A DNA stretch of 64,000 nt from Pseudomonas viridiflava (GCF_900602065.1 NZ_UWFN01000091.1:124001-188000), one strand, 5' to 3'; numbered from the stretch's first letter, positions 26,532-36,656 are shown. Translations and numbers: made by a program. Notes: generated by a model from the sequence alone, not told the origin.

Positions 26532-27239
26532 TTGAGCGAACCTGTGCAGCACGCGGCAACGCCTGCGGATGCTGTAGTCAAGGCCGAGACGGCCTTGCCA
26601 AAACGTATCGGTATTCTGGGCGGCACGTTCGACCCGGTACACATTGGTCACTTGCGCGGCGCCCTTGAGGTTGCTGCGCTGCTTGAACTCGATGAGTTGC
26701 GCCTGACGCCCAGCGCCAGGCCTCCTCATCGCGACATGCCGAGTGTCAGCGCAAAAGACCGTCTAGCGATGGTCGAGTGTGCAGTGGCCGGCGTGACGCC
26801 CTTGACGGTGGATGACCGTGAACTGAAGCGGGACAAACCGTCGTACACCATCGACACCCTGGTATCGATGCGCGCCGAACTGGCCGCAGAGGATCAGTTG
26901 TTCCTGTTGCTGGGTTGGGATGCTTTTTGCGGGCTACCCACCTGGCATCGTTGGGAGGAGTTGCTGGAGCACTGCCATATAGTGGTGCTACAGCGCCCGG
27001 ACGCAGACAGCGAGTCGCCGGATGCCATGCGCAACCTGCTGGCGGCCCGTGCGGTCAGCGATCCGAAGGCCCTGAAGGGGCCGGGCGGACACATTACATT
27101 CGTCTGGCAGACGCCTTTATCGGTGTCTGCCACCCAGATCCGCCAACTGCTGGCCAGCGGTAAGTCGGTACGTTTTCTGGTGCCAGACGCCGTACTGGCC
27201 TACATCGAGGAGCACGGGCTGTACCGTGCTCCCAATTGA
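26532..27239 (+). CDS. nadD: Nicotinate-nucleotide adenylyltransferase
   Basis: Transfers AMP to nicotinate mononucleotide in NAD synthesis. The nucleotidyltransferase signature [20 protein letters not shown] and the terminal [20 protein letters not shown] are clear. A TTG at 26532, eleven bases after AGGAG, is the likeliest start and gives 235 residues; an ATG at 26499 inside proA would add eleven residues. It precedes rsfS as in many gamma-proteobacteria. Confidence 0.95.
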   Translation: MSEPVQHAATPADAVVKAETALPKRIGILGGTFDPVHIGHLRGALEVAALLELDELRLTPSARPPHRDMPSVSAKDRLAMVECAVAGVTPLTVDDRELKRDKPSYTIDTLVSMRAELAAEDQLFLLLGWDAFCGLPTWHRWEELLEHCHIVVLQRPDADSESPDAMRNLLAARAVSDPKALKGPGGHITFVWQTPLSVSATQIRQLLASGKSVRFLVPDAVLAYIEEHGLYRAPN

Positions 27240-27255
27240 ACTGAATGAGTTTTAT

Positions 27256-27654
27256 ATGACCAAGCAAAAACACAATATTTCCGGCGAAGAGCTGGTTGAA
27301 CTGACCAAAGCTGCTCTGGAAGACGTTAAAGCCCAGGACATCCTGGTCATCGACGTGAAAGACAAGCACAGCCTGACTGACTACATGGTTATCGCTACCG
27401 GTACTTCCAACCGTCAGATCAACGCGATGCTCGACAAGGTTCGCGAGAACGTCAAAGCCAAGGGCGCACAGCCTCTGGGCGAAGAAGGTAAAGGCGAAAG
27501 CGATTGGGTTCTGCTCGACCTGGGTGATGTCATCGTGCACATGATGACCGCTGCTGCTCGTCAGTTCTATGACCTGGAACGTCTCTGGCAGGGTGCCGAG
27601 CAAAGCCGTGCTGCAAGCGCTGCACACCACACTCCGGGTAACGAAATCGAATAA
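27256..27654 (+). CDS. rsfS: Ribosome silencing factor RsfS
   Basis: A 132-residue factor that binds uL14 and blocks subunit joining in stationary phase. The DUF143/RsfS core is visible: DILVIDVKDKHSLTDYMVIA, TGTSNRQINAMLDKVRENVK, DWVLLDLGDVIVHMMTAAAR and YDLERLWQGA. The ATG at 27256 was chosen (MTKQKH); the upstream in-frame start at 27226 overlaps nadD without homology. Confidence 0.96.
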   Translation: MTKQKHNISGEELVELTKAALEDVKAQDILVIDVKDKHSLTDYMVIATGTSNRQINAMLDKVRENVKAKGAQPLGEEGKGESDWVLLDLGDVIVHMMTAAARQFYDLERLWQGAEQSRAASAAHHTPGNEIE

Positions 27655-27663
27655 GGTCTCATT

Positions 27664-28131
27664 GTGCGTCTGCGTCTGATTGCCGTTGGTTCGCGCATGC
27701 CGAAGTGGGTGGAAGAGGGCTGGCATGAATATGCCAAACGTCTGCCATCCGAACTGGCACTCGAGCTCGTGGAGATTCCGCTCAATACCCGTGGCAAAAA
27801 CGCCGATGTGGCCCGTCTGATCCGTCAGGAAGGCGAGGCCATGCTGGCAAAGGTGCAACCGGGCGAGCGAATCGTGACCCTGGAAGTGCACGGCAAGCCA
27901 TGGAGCACCGAGCAACTCGCGGTGGAACTGGACCGCTGGCGCCTTGATTCGCGCACGGTGAATCTGATGGTTGGCGGCCCGGAAGGGCTGGCACCGGAAG
28001 TCTGTGCGCGTAGCGAGCAACGCTGGTCGTTGTCACCTCTGACGTTGCCGCACCCCTTGGTGCGCATCCTCATTGGCGAACAGATCTATCGTGCCTGGAC
28101 AGTTTTGTCCGGGCATCCTTATCACAAATAG
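27664..28131 (+). CDS. rlmH: 23S rRNA (pseudouridine1915-N3)-methyltransferase
   Basis: SPOUT-class methyltransferase modifying helix 69 of 23S rRNA. The 155-residue product carries [20 protein letters not shown], the SAM-binding knot [17 protein letters not shown] and the conserved C-terminus [20 protein letters not shown]. The start is GTG, nine bases after the rsfS stop. The rsfS-rlmH-mrdA-rodA order is the classic gamma-proteobacterial arrangement. Confidence 0.97.
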   Translation: MRLRLIAVGSRMPKWVEEGWHEYAKRLPSELALELVEIPLNTRGKNADVARLIRQEGEAMLAKVQPGERIVTLEVHGKPWSTEQLAVELDRWRLDSRTVNLMVGGPEGLAPEVCARSEQRWSLSPLTLPHPLVRILIGEQIYRAWTVLSGHPYHK

Positions 28132-28143
28132 CATCGCGCCCTC

Positions 28144-30045
28144 ATGTCTCAGCCCATCCGCCTAAAAGACCACGAGAAAGACGCACGCCTTGTGCGTGGT
28201 CGCGTCGTGGTCGGCGCTGTGGCCGTTGTGGTGCTGGTGTGTGTGTTGATTGCCCGACTGTATTTCCTGCAGGTCATCCAGTACGACTATCACTCGACAC
28301 TGTCGGAAAACAACCGCGTCCATGTACAGCCGATTCCGCCCAGCCGTGGCTTGATCTTCGACCGCAATGGCGTGGTGATCGCTGACAACCGGCCGAGCTT
28401 CAGCCTGAGCATGACTCGCGAGCGTTCCGGTGACTGGGCGCAGGTGCTGGACACCATCGTCGAGGTGCTGGAGCTGACGCCGGATGACCGGCTTATCTTC
28501 GAAAAGCGTATGAAGCAGGGGCGACGGCCTTTTGAGCCGGTGCCGATCCTGTTCGAACTGACCGAAGAGCAAATAGCTCGCGTTGCGGTGAACCAGTTCC
28601 GCCTGCCGGGTGTGGAAGTCGTGGCGCAGTTGGTTCGGCATTATCCTCAGGGTGCGCACTTTGCGCACTCGGTAGGCTACATGGGGCGGATCAACGAGAA
28701 AGAGCTGAAGAACCTTGATCCGGTTAACTACAGCGGTACCCACCACATCGGCAAGACCGGGATCGAGCGTTTCTACGAAGACCAGTTGCATGGCCAGGTG
28801 GGCTACGAAGAAGTCGAAACCAACGCCCGTGGTCGCGTATTGCGCGTGCTCAAGCGAACTGATCCGGTGCCAGGCAAGGACATCGTGCTCAGCCTGGATA
28901 TCAAACTTCAGGAGGCGGCTGAGGCCGCGCTCGCAGGACGGCGTGGCGCGGTTGTGGCCATGGACCCGAGAAACGGCGAGGTGCTGGCGATGGTCAGTGC
29001 GCCGAGCTTCGACCCTAATCCGTTTGTAACCGGTATCAGTTTCAAGGCTTACGCCGAGTTGCGCGATTCCATCGATCGACCGCTCTTCAACAGGATCCTG
29101 CGGGGCTTGTACCCGCCGGGTTCGACGATTAAACCGGCCGTGGCAATTGCCGGGCTGGATGCCGGGGTCGTGACTGCTTCAAGTCGCGTATTCGATCCGG
29201 GTTACTACCAATTGCCCAATTACGATCATAAATACCGTAACTGGAATCGCACTGGCGATGGCTATGTGGATCTGGATACCGCGATCATGCGCTCCAATGA
29301 CACGTACTTCTACGATCTGGCCCATAAGCTGGGTATTGATCGGCTTTCTGCCTACATGAACAAATTCGGCATCGGACAAAAAGTGTCTCTGGATATGTTC
29401 GAAGAATCCCCTGGCTTGATGCCGTCCCGCGACTGGAAACGTGCGACCCGACGTCAGGCCTGGTTCCCGGGTGAAACCTTGATTCTCGGCATTGGCCAGG
29501 GCTACATGCAGGCAACACCTCTGCAGTTGGCCCAGGCGACTGCTCTGGTTGCCAACAGAGGCGTGTGGAACCGGCCGCATCTGGCCAAGACCATTGAGGG
29601 CGAGAAGCCGGTCGATGACAATCCGATGCCTAACATCGTGCTGCGCAACCCCTCCGACTGGGACAAGGTCAACCACGGCATGCAGCAGGTTATGCATGGC
29701 GCTCGGGGAACTGCGCGCAAGGCTGCCATTGGCGCTCAATACCTGATCGCGGGCAAAAGCGGCACCGCGCAGGTCGTGGCGATCAAGCAGGGTGAGAAAT
29801 ACGATCGCTCCAAGGTTCAGGAACGTCACCTTGACCACGCACTGTTCGTAGGCTTTGCGCCGGCCAACGATCCGAAAATTGTTGTTTCGGTCATGGTGGA
29901 AAACGGCGAGTCGGGCTCGGGGGTCGCGGCTCCTGTGGTCCGTCAGGTAATGGATGCCTGGCTGCTCAACCCCAACGGAACACTCAAACCTGAATATGGC
30001 GGCGCTCAAGCCGTGGAGGCCGCAGCCGGTGCCAGTGAAGAGTAA
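28144..30045 (+). CDS. mrdA: Penicillin-binding protein 2 (peptidoglycan D,D-transpeptidase)
   Basis: Inner-membrane class B PBP that cross-links peptidoglycan during rod elongation with RodA. The 633 residues have one N-terminal membrane helix (about 23-43), the PBP dimer region (PIPPSRGLIFDRNGVVIADN) and the transpeptidase domain. The catalytic SxxK is in LYPPGSTIKPAVAIAG, SND follows in IMRSNDTYFYDLAHKLGI and KSGTAQVVAIKQGE is the KTG-type box. Its 3' end overlaps rodA. Confidence 0.98.
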   Translation: MSQPIRLKDHEKDARLVRGRVVVGAVAVVVLVCVLIARLYFLQVIQYDYHSTLSENNRVHVQPIPPSRGLIFDRNGVVIADNRPSFSLSMTRERSGDWAQVLDTIVEVLELTPDDRLIFEKRMKQGRRPFEPVPILFELTEEQIARVAVNQFRLPGVEVVAQLVRHYPQGAHFAHSVGYMGRINEKELKNLDPVNYSGTHHIGKTGIERFYEDQLHGQVGYEEVETNARGRVLRVLKRTDPVPGKDIVLSLDIKLQEAAEAALAGRRGAVVAMDPRNGEVLAMVSAPSFDPNPFVTGISFKAYAELRDSIDRPLFNRILRGLYPPGSTIKPAVAIAGLDAGVVTASSRVFDPGYYQLPNYDHKYRNWNRTGDGYVDLDTAIMRSNDTYFYDLAHKLGIDRLSAYMNKFGIGQKVSLDMFEESPGLMPSRDWKRATRRQAWFPGETLILGIGQGYMQATPLQLAQATALVANRGVWNRPHLAKTIEGEKPVDDNPMPNIVLRNPSDWDKVNHGMQQVMHGARGTARKAAIGAQYLIAGKSGTAQVVAIKQGEKYDRSKVQERHLDHALFVGFAPANDPKIVVSVMVENGESGSGVAAPVVRQVMDAWLLNPNGTLKPEYGGAQAVEAAAGASEE

Positions 30046-31180
30046 TTTCGACCGCATTTTGTCCAGCGAAGACGTGATGCGTCGTCGGGCGACGTTCTTG
30101 CAGCGCATTCACATCGACGGTCCTTTGCTGGTCTTGCTGCTGACCCTGGCGGCAGGCAGCCTGTTCGTTCTCTACTCGGCGAGCGGCAAGAACTGGGACC
30201 TGCTGATCAAGCAGGCGAGTTCGTTCGGTATCGGTCTGGTCGCCATGGTGATCATTGCCCAGTTCGAGCCGCGCTTCATGGCTCGCTGGGTGCCCGTGCT
30301 GTATGTGGTGGGTGTGCTGTTGCTGGTCGTCGTGGATGTCATGGGTCACAACGCCATGGGCGCGACCCGCTGGATCAATATCCCCGGCGTGATCCGCTTT
30401 CAGCCTTCCGAGTTTCTCAAGATCATCATGCCCGCAACGATTGCCTGGTACCTGTCCAAGCGATCCCTGCCGCCGCATCTCAAGCATGTGGCGGTCAGTC
30501 TGGCGTTGATCGGTGTGCCGTTTGCCTTGATCGTTCGTCAGCCTGACCTGGGGACATCGCTGCTGATCCTCGCGTCGGGCGCGTTTGTGATGTTTATGGC
30601 GGGTCTGCGCTGGCGCTGGATTATCAGCGTGATTGCCGCTGCGGTGCCGGTGTCGGTGGCAATGTGGTTTTTCATCATGCACGACTACCAGAAGCAGCGC
30701 GTGCTGACCTTTCTCGATCCGGAGAGTGATCCGCTCGGCACAGGCTGGAACATCATTCAGTCCAAAGCCGCGATTGGTTCCGGTGGTGTATTCGGTAAGG
30801 GGTGGCTGCTGGGTACCCAGTCACACCTGGACTTCCTGCCGGAAAGCCACACCGACTTCATCATCGCTGTACTGGGCGAAGAGTTCGGTCTGGTGGGGAT
30901 CTGCGCGCTGTTGCTTATCTATATGCTGCTCATCGGACGCGGTCTGGTGATCACGGCTCAAGCCCAGACATTGTTCGGCAAGTTGCTGGCTGGCGCGTTG
31001 ACGATGACATTTTTTGTTTACGTTTTCGTCAACATCGGTATGGTCAGTGGCCTGTTGCCGGTAGTGGGTGTGCCGTTGCCCTTCATTAGCTATGGAGGAA
31101 CTTCGCTCGTGACGCTGCTGTCAGCCTTTGGGGTTTTGATGTCGATCCATACACACCGTAAATGGATCGCACAGGTTTGA
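30035..31180 (+). CDS. rodA: Rod-shape-determining glycosyltransferase RodA
   Basis: SEDS-family peptidoglycan polymerase, the partner of PBP2. About ten membrane helices are visible; conserved pieces are NAMGATRWINIPGVIRFQPS, EFLKIIMPATIAWYLSKR, the loop LTFLDPESDPLGTGWNIIQS, KGWLLGTQSHLDFLPESHTD and PLPFISYGGTSLVTLLSAFG. A GTG at 30035 inside the end of mrdA gives 381 residues and matches the usual N-terminus (NFDRILSSEDVMRRR). An ATG at 30077 is the alternative. Confidence 0.96.
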   Translation: MKSNFDRILSSEDVMRRRATFLQRIHIDGPLLVLLLTLAAGSLFVLYSASGKNWDLLIKQASSFGIGLVAMVIIAQFEPRFMARWVPVLYVVGVLLLVVVDVMGHNAMGATRWINIPGVIRFQPSEFLKIIMPATIAWYLSKRSLPPHLKHVAVSLALIGVPFALIVRQPDLGTSLLILASGAFVMFMAGLRWRWIISVIAAAVPVSVAMWFFIMHDYQKQRVLTFLDPESDPLGTGWNIIQSKAAIGSGGVFGKGWLLGTQSHLDFLPESHTDFIIAVLGEEFGLVGICALLLIYMLLIGRGLVITAQAQTLFGKLLAGALTMTFFVYVFVNIGMVSGLLPVVGVPLPFISYGGTSLVTLLSAFGVLMSIHTHRKWIAQV

Positions 31181-31197
31181 TTAAGGTGAAGAATTCA

Positions 31198-32205
31198 ATG
31201 CAAGTAGTGCGTAGCTGGGCTCGATATGCTCCGGTGGTCGGCCTGGTTGGCATTCTTGGATCTGTTCAAGAAGCATTCGCTGGCGACTACGAAGGTTCGC
31301 CGCAAGTGGCTGAGTTCGTCGGCCAGATGACCCGCGATTATGGCTTTGCTGGTGAGCAACTGATCGACGTGTTCCGTGACGTCGAGCGCAAGCAAGCCAT
31401 TCTGGATGCGATTTCCCGTCCGGCCGAGCGGGTCAAACAGTGGAAAGACTATCGCCCGATGTTCATCACCGATGCGCGGATTGCGCGGGGCGTGGACTTC
31501 TGGCGTCAGCACGAAGCGGCATTGGCGCGTGCCGAGCAGGAATATGGCGTACCGGCTCAGGTGATCGTATCGATTATCGGCGTCGAGACTTTCTTTGGGC
31601 GCAACACCGGTAATTACCGTGTGATTGACGCCCTGTCGACGCTTGGCTTTGACTATCCGCCTCGCGCTGAATTCTTCCGCAAGGAGCTGCGTGAGTTTCT
31701 GTTACTGGCCCGTGAAGAACAGGTTGATCCGCTGACGCTCAAGGGCTCTTATGCCGGTGCGATGGGCTTGCCGCAGTTTATGCCGAGCAGCTTCCGCGCC
31801 TATGCAGTGGATTTCGACGGTGATGGGCACATCAATATCTGGACCGATCCGGATGACGCCATCGGCAGTGTGGCCAGTTACTTCAAGCAGCATGGCTGGG
31901 TCGCTGGCGAGCAGGTGGTCAGCCTTGCAAGCGTGCGCGGTGATCGCGTTGATGAAGGCCTGACACCGGGCATTGATCCGGTAAAGACCGTCGGGGAGTT
32001 GCGAGCCTTGGGGTGGTCGAGTCATGATGCGCTGCGCGATGACCTGCCAGTGACCGCATTCAAGCTGGAAGGCGAAAATGGGCCTGAATACTGGATGGGT
32101 TTGAAGAATTTTTATGCAATCACTCGCTATAACCGCAGTGTGATGTACGCCATGAGTGTGCATCAGCTGTCTGAATTATTGGTTCAAGCTCGGGGCGTCA
32201 AGTAA
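31198..32205 (+). CDS. mltB: Membrane-bound lytic murein transglycosylase B
   Basis: Cleaves the MurNAc-GlcNAc bond to anhydro products during wall growth. The 335-residue protein has a signal-like N-terminus (VVGLVGILGSVQEAFAG). The catalytic glutamate is in IVSIIGVETFFGRNTG, followed by the family block YAGAMGLPQFMPSSFRAYAV and DFDGDGHINIWTDPDDAIGS. AAGGTGAAG before 31198 supports this ATG over one 12 codons upstream. It overlaps rlpA in a TAATG junction. Confidence 0.96.
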   Translation: MQVVRSWARYAPVVGLVGILGSVQEAFAGDYEGSPQVAEFVGQMTRDYGFAGEQLIDVFRDVERKQAILDAISRPAERVKQWKDYRPMFITDARIARGVDFWRQHEAALARAEQEYGVPAQVIVSIIGVETFFGRNTGNYRVIDALSTLGFDYPPRAEFFRKELREFLLLAREEQVDPLTLKGSYAGAMGLPQFMPSSFRAYAVDFDGDGHINIWTDPDDAIGSVASYFKQHGWVAGEQVVSLASVRGDRVDEGLTPGIDPVKTVGELRALGWSSHDALRDDLPVTAFKLEGENGPEYWMGLKNFYAITRYNRSVMYAMSVHQLSELLVQARGVK

Positions 32206-33212
32206 TGCGGGCATTGCCGATGGTTACATCTTTGAAGTTGATGGCGTTGGCTTCGCTGTCATTGCTGGTGGTCAGCTGTTCGTCCCCAAGTCGTCCTGTG
32301 CAGAAGGGCACGGCGGGTATCTCTTCGCCACCGGGCCTGGACATCAACCGTGCCCATAAAGACGGCGCACCTTGGTGGGACGTGGATATTTCGCGTATCC
32401 CTGATGCGACGCCAAGCCTGCACACCGGTCCGTACAAGGCCAACCCGTACACCGTGCTGGGCAAGACTTATTTCCCTATTCAGGACTCCAGAAACTATGT
32501 CGCGTCGGGCACTGCGTCCTGGTACGGGACCAAGTTCCATGGCCAGAACACCGCCAATGGCGAGGTTTATGACCTGTATGGGATGAGCGCGGCGCACAAG
32601 ACATTGCCGCTGCCCAGCTATGTCAAAGTGACCAACCTGGACAACAACCGTACGGTGATTTTGCGAGTCAATGACCGCGGACCGTTCTATTCGGACCGGA
32701 TCATTGACTTGTCTTATGCCGCCGCCAAGAAGCTCGGCTATGCCGAAAGCGGCACCGCACGGGTCAAGGTTGAAGGGATCGACCCGCAGGTATGGCTAGC
32801 CCAGAATGGGCGTCCTGCGCCGCTGCTGCCGAATCAGCCACAGGCGATTCCGCAACCTGCAGCACCGGCTTTGGTCGCATCTGCCGGGACCATCGAGCAG
32901 TACACGCCACCGCCGCAACAGCATGCTGCGCCAGCGGTGCCGTTTGACGCAAAAAAAAACGCTTCCGTACCAGTCTCTGGGCTGTATCTCCAGGTGGGCG
33001 CGTTCGCCAACCCGGACGCTGCAGAACTCCTGAGGTCGAAATTGAGCGGGATGGTTCGGGCGCCGGTATTCGTGAGTTCGATAGCCCGCAACCAGCAGAC
33101 ACTCTATCGAGTTCGAATGGGGCCGATCGAGACGCAGGGTGAAGCCCAGCAAATGCAAAACAGCGTAAGGTCAGCCAATCTGGGCCAGCCTAGCGTCGTG
33201 ACACTGGATTAA
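32205..33212 (+). CDS. rlpA: RlpA-type septal-ring lipoprotein (lytic transglycosylase) with SPOR domain
   Basis: Outer-membrane lipoprotein cutting naked glycan strands at the septum. The 335 residues include a lipobox VVSC near residue 25, a double-psi beta-barrel (GTASWYGTKFHGQNTANGEV, RVNDRGPFYSDRIIDLSYAA, AKKLGY), a proline/alanine-rich linker, and a C-terminal SPOR domain that binds denuded peptidoglycan (LYLQVGAFANPDAAELLRSK, YRVRMGPIETQGEAQQM). Its ATG shares an A with the mltB stop, so translation is coupled. Confidence 0.96.
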   Translation: MRALPMVTSLKLMALASLSLLVVSCSSPSRPVQKGTAGISSPPGLDINRAHKDGAPWWDVDISRIPDATPSLHTGPYKANPYTVLGKTYFPIQDSRNYVASGTASWYGTKFHGQNTANGEVYDLYGMSAAHKTLPLPSYVKVTNLDNNRTVILRVNDRGPFYSDRIIDLSYAAAKKLGYAESGTARVKVEGIDPQVWLAQNGRPAPLLPNQPQAIPQPAAPALVASAGTIEQYTPPPQQHAAPAVPFDAKKNASVPVSGLYLQVGAFANPDAAELLRSKLSGMVRAPVFVSSIARNQQTLYRVRMGPIETQGEAQQMQNSVRSANLGQPSVVTLD

Positions 33213-33255
33213 TAGCCGTTCACGTCCGGCAGCGATGTCGGGACGGGTCGGTTTG

Positions 33256-33359
33256 CAGTTGCCTGCCAGACTCATTGCCATCAGAGCAAGTCGCGCAGGC
33301 AACTGTCCATGAGCCTGTTTGTCGAACAGGCGGCTCATGGGCCAGGATTAGAGCCTGGC
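33256..33359 (+). other. Structured spacer with three consecutive inverted repeats between rlpA and dac
   Basis: Three features follow one another: CAGTTGCCTGC (33256-33266) with GCAGGCAACTG (33295-33305); CCATGAG-CCTGTT-TGTCG-AACAGG-CGGCTCATGG (33307-33340); and GCCAGG with CCTGGC (33341-33359). None resembles the REP classes of this window and none has a T tract. The RNA would be heavily folded, perhaps as a leader or processing site. Confidence 0.55.
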
Positions 33360-33451
33360 ACCGCCGGTCGTTGGCAGCGGCACCGCTTCCATCGGCCCGT
33401 TAAGCTTTGCCCGCGAGGGCATGTTTGCCCATTAGCAATTTCGAGAGACGG

Positions 33452-34612
33452 ATGAACATCACCACCTTTGCAAAACGCTTGTGCCTGCTTGTACCGCTGA
33501 TCATCACTCCGGCTGCCTGGGCTGCCGAGCAGATGACGCCTTCCGCACCGCAACTGGCTGCCAAGGCCTACGTGCTGATGGACGCCAGCAGCGGTAACGT
33601 TCTGGTCGAGAACAATGGCGACCAGCGCCTGGCGCCTGCAAGCCTGACCAAACTGATGACCGCCTACATCGCGACTCTGGAAATCCGTCGTGGTCAGATC
33701 GGTGAGAATGACCCTGTGACCGTCAGCGAAAACGCCTGGCGCACCGGTGGCTCGCGGATGTTCATCAAAGTCGGCAGCCAGGTGACCGTCAGTGACCTGC
33801 TGCACGGGATCATCATCCAGTCGGGTAACGACGCCAGCGTAGCGCTCTCCGAGCACATCGCAGGCAGCGAAGATGCGTTCGCCGACATGATGAACAAGAC
33901 TGCTGCTGATCTGGGCATGACTAACAGTCACTTCATGAACCCGACAGGCCTGCCAAATCCTGAGCATTACTCTTCTGCTCACGACATGGCGATTCTGGCC
34001 CGCGCGATCATTCATGAAGATCCGGCTCACTATGCTATCTACTCGCAGAAAGAGTTCTTCTGGAACAACATCAAGCAGCCAAACCGTAACCTGCTGCTGT
34101 GGCGCGACAAGACGGTCGATGGCCTGAAAACCGGTCACACCGACGAAGCGGGTTACTGCATGGTTTCGTCTGCCGTGCGCGACGGCATGCGTCTGATCGC
34201 AGTGGTATTCGGTACCGCGAGCGAGCAGGCCCGTGCTGCTGAAACCCAGAAGTTGCTGACTTACGGTTTCCGTTTCTTCGAAACCCAGAACTTCTACCAG
34301 AAGGGCACCGAACTGGCTCAGGCCACTGTCTGGAAAGGTACCGAGCGCCAGGTCAAAGCCGGCCTGGCTGAAGACCTGAGCATGACCATGCCAAAAGGCG
34401 AGATGAAGAAGCTGACCGCCAGCATGACCATGAACCCGCAACTGGTTGCGCCAATCGCCAAGGGCGATGTGATCGGCAAGGTAGAAGTGAAAATGGAAGA
34501 CAAAGTCGTCCACACTGCCAACCTGATTGCCCTCGACGCTGTTGAGGAAGGTGGCATCTTCCGCCGCGTGTGGGATAGCATTCGTCTGTTCTTCTACGGC
34601 TTGTTCAACTGA
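33452..34612 (+). CDS. D-alanyl-D-alanine carboxypeptidase (PBP5/6 family)
   Basis: Periplasmic, membrane-tethered class C PBP that trims pentapeptide stems. The 386 residues begin with a signal peptide ending PAAWAAE. Active-site motifs are SLTK (Ser64-Lys67), SGN in IIIQSGNDAS and KTG in DGLKTGHTDEAGYC. A PBP5 C-terminal beta domain and an amphipathic anchor (FRRVWDSIRLFFYGLF) follow. The ATG at 33452 was chosen for the signal peptide. It is named dacA or dacC in various pseudomonads. Confidence 0.97.
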   Translation: MNITTFAKRLCLLVPLIITPAAWAAEQMTPSAPQLAAKAYVLMDASSGNVLVENNGDQRLAPASLTKLMTAYIATLEIRRGQIGENDPVTVSENAWRTGGSRMFIKVGSQVTVSDLLHGIIIQSGNDASVALSEHIAGSEDAFADMMNKTAADLGMTNSHFMNPTGLPNPEHYSSAHDMAILARAIIHEDPAHYAIYSQKEFFWNNIKQPNRNLLLWRDKTVDGLKTGHTDEAGYCMVSSAVRDGMRLIAVVFGTASEQARAAETQKLLTYGFRFFETQNFYQKGTELAQATVWKGTERQVKAGLAEDLSMTMPKGEMKKLTASMTMNPQLVAPIAKGDVIGKVEVKMEDKVVHTANLIALDAVEEGGIFRRVWDSIRLFFYGLFN

Positions 34613-34634
34613 TAACAGTACAACGCTGACCATG

Positions 34635-34665
34635 ACGCGCCCGCTCATACCCTGAGTGGGCGCGT
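34635..34665 (+). terminator. Probable terminator after the carboxypeptidase gene
   Basis: ACGCGCCCGCTCA-TACCC-TGAGTGGGCGCGT forms a 13-bp stem with one wobble, followed by TTCCGTCTT. The T tract is modest. Confidence 0.65.
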
Positions 34666-34699
34666 TTCCGTCTTCACGGCTTGTGAGACCTTTACTGCC

Positions 34700-34975
34700 A
34701 TGACAGATTCCGACGTCAAGTCGCACAAAATCGAATTCCCCTGCGATGACTATCCGATCAAAGTGATCGGTGACACAGGTGTGGGGTTCAAAGACAGCGT
34801 GATCGAGATTCTGGCCAAATACGCCAAGATCGAGATATCCACGCTCGCCGAGCGCCAAAGCAGCAACGGCAAGTACACGACTATCCAGTTGCACATCGTT
34901 GCGACAGGCGAAGACCAATTGCGTGACATCAATAGCGCCCTGCGTGCTACGGGTCGCGTGCACATGGTGCTTTGA
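34700..34975 (+). CDS. YbeD-family (DUF493) protein
   Basis: A 91-residue cytoplasmic protein of the YbeD/DUF493 family with a ferredoxin-like ACT-type fold ([51 protein letters not shown]). Its constant position before lipB suggests a role linked to lipoate metabolism, but that is not established. The stop TGA shares its A with the lipB start. Confidence 0.94.
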   Translation: MTDSDVKSHKIEFPCDDYPIKVIGDTGVGFKDSVIEILAKYAKIEISTLAERQSSNGKYTTIQLHIVATGEDQLRDINSALRATGRVHMVL

Positions 34976-35622
34976 TGGCCGCAATGCTGGGCGTTCGCGA
35001 GCTGGGTCAGGTCGATTACGAGCAGGCCTGGCATGCGATGCAGCGCTTTACCGATCAACGCGGCAAAGAGACTCAGGACGAGATCTGGTTGGTGCAGCAC
35101 GCGCCGGTTTTCACCCAGGGACAGTCCGGAAAGCCCGAACATTTGCTGCTGCCGGGTAATATTCCGGTGGTACAGGTCGATCGTGGCGGCCAAGTGACCT
35201 ATCATGGGCCCGGCCAACTGGTGGTCTATCTGATGCTCGATGTCAGACGCCTTGGTTTCGGTGTGCGTGATCTGGTGACCCGGATCGAAAATAGCCTGAT
35301 CGACCTGTTGGCCAGTTACGGTGTAACAGCTGCGGCAAAGGCTGACGCACCGGGTGTTTATGTCGAAGGAGCGAAGATCGCATCCCTGGGATTGCGAATT
35401 CGCCAAGGTTGTTCATTCCACGGTCTGGCGCTTAACGTCGACATGGATCTTGAGCCCTTTCGACGGATTAACCCCTGTGGATACGCAGGGCTGGCAATGA
35501 CCCAGCTGTGCGATCATGCAGGCCCGATTGAATTTGCCGAGGTAAGTGCCCGGCTGCGCGCGCAGCTCGTCAAACACCTCGACTATGCTGAGCAGACGAC
35601 CCTAACGGGCGGAATCGACTGA
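34975..35622 (+). CDS. lipB: Octanoyl-[acyl-carrier-protein] transferase
   Basis: Moves octanoate from ACP to lipoyl domains, the first step of lipoate synthesis. The 215 residues show [20 protein letters not shown], the catalytic lysine in [20 protein letters not shown] and the catalytic cysteine in [14 protein letters not shown]. The ATG overlaps the ybeD stop by one base and lipA follows two bases after its stop. Confidence 0.97.
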   Translation: MAAMLGVRELGQVDYEQAWHAMQRFTDQRGKETQDEIWLVQHAPVFTQGQSGKPEHLLLPGNIPVVQVDRGGQVTYHGPGQLVVYLMLDVRRLGFGVRDLVTRIENSLIDLLASYGVTAAAKADAPGVYVEGAKIASLGLRIRQGCSFHGLALNVDMDLEPFRRINPCGYAGLAMTQLCDHAGPIEFAEVSARLRAQLVKHLDYAEQTTLTGGID

Positions 35623-35624
35623 TT

Positions 35625-36656
35625 ATGACTACTGCGACTGATATTGCGGATAACGCCGTACAAACCTTGATCCCTACCGTTGATGTTTCCGAGCGTGCGC
35701 CCCGTCCGAAAGTCGAGGCAGGCGTAAAGTTGCGTGGCGCGGAGAAAGTTGCGCGTATCCCGGTGAAGATCATTCCGACTGTCGATCTGCCGAAAAAGCC
35801 TGACTGGATCCGCGTTCGTATTCCGGTTTCCCCTGAGGTTGATCGCGTTAAACAACTGCTGCGCAAGCACAAACTGCACAGCGTTTGCGAAGAGGCTTCC
35901 TGCCCGAACCTGGGTGAATGCTTCTCCGGTGGCACCGCAACCTTCATGATCATGGGTGATATCTGCACCCGTCGCTGCCCGTTCTGCGACGTGGGCCATG
36001 GTCGTCCGAAGGCGCTGGACGTCAACGAGCCGACCAACCTGGCTGTTGCCATCGCCGACCTGCGTCTCAAGTACGTGGTAATCACCTCGGTTGACCGCGA
36101 CGACCTGCGTGACGGCGGTGCCCAGCACTTCGCCGACTGCATCCGCGAGATCCGCAAGCTGTCGCCGAACGTGCAACTCGAAACGCTGGTCCCGGACTAC
36201 CGTGGCCGTATGGATGTCGCGTTGGAAATCACCGCAGCCGAGCCACCGGATGTGTTCAACCACAACCTGGAAACGGTGCCGCGTCTGTACAAGGCTGCGC
36301 GTCCGGGCTCTGATTACCAGTGGTCGCTGACCCTGCTGCAGCGTTTCAAGCAAATGGTCCCGCACGTACCGACCAAGTCCGGCTTGATGCTGGGTCTGGG
36401 CGAAACCGATGAAGAAGTCATCGAAGTGATGCAGCGCATGCGCGAGCACGACATCGACATGCTGACCCTTGGTCAGTACCTGCAGCCTTCGCGCAGCCAC
36501 TTGCCTGTTCAGCGCTTCGTGCACCCGGACACTTTCGCCTGGTTCGCCGAGGAAGGTTACAAGATGGGCTTCAAAAACGTGGCGTCTGGCCCGCTGGTGC
36601 GCTCTTCGTACCACGCTGACGAGCAGGCCAAGATCGCCGTCAAAGCGATGGTCTGA
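35625..36656 (+). CDS. lipA: Lipoyl synthase (radical SAM)
   Basis: Inserts two sulfurs into the octanoyl group. The 343-residue enzyme has the auxiliary-cluster motif [12 protein letters not shown] and the radical SAM motif [15 protein letters not shown], followed by [20 protein letters not shown] and the C-terminal RSSYHADEQ that supplies the serine ligand. It ends the ybeD-lipB-lipA unit with a strong terminator. Confidence 0.98.
   Translation: MTTATDIADNAVQTLIPTVDVSERAPRPKVEAGVKLRGAEKVARIPVKIIPTVDLPKKPDWIRVRIPVSPEVDRVKQLLRKHKLHSVCEEASCPNLGECFSGGTATFMIMGDICTRRCPFCDVGHGRPKALDVNEPTNLAVAIADLRLKYVVITSVDRDDLRDGGAQHFADCIREIRKLSPNVQLETLVPDYRGRMDVALEITAAEPPDVFNHNLETVPRLYKAARPGSDYQWSLTLLQRFKQMVPHVPTKSGLMLGLGETDEEVIEVMQRMREHDIDMLTLGQYLQPSRSHLPVQRFVHPDTFAWFAEEGYKMGFKNVASGPLVRSSYHADEQAKIAVKAMV

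Noticed and set aside
33335..34984. Long minus-strand open frame of 549 codons
   Set aside because: It is antisense to the carboxypeptidase gene and ybeD, both strongly conserved. It has no recognisable domain and arises from codon bias in a GC-rich coding region.
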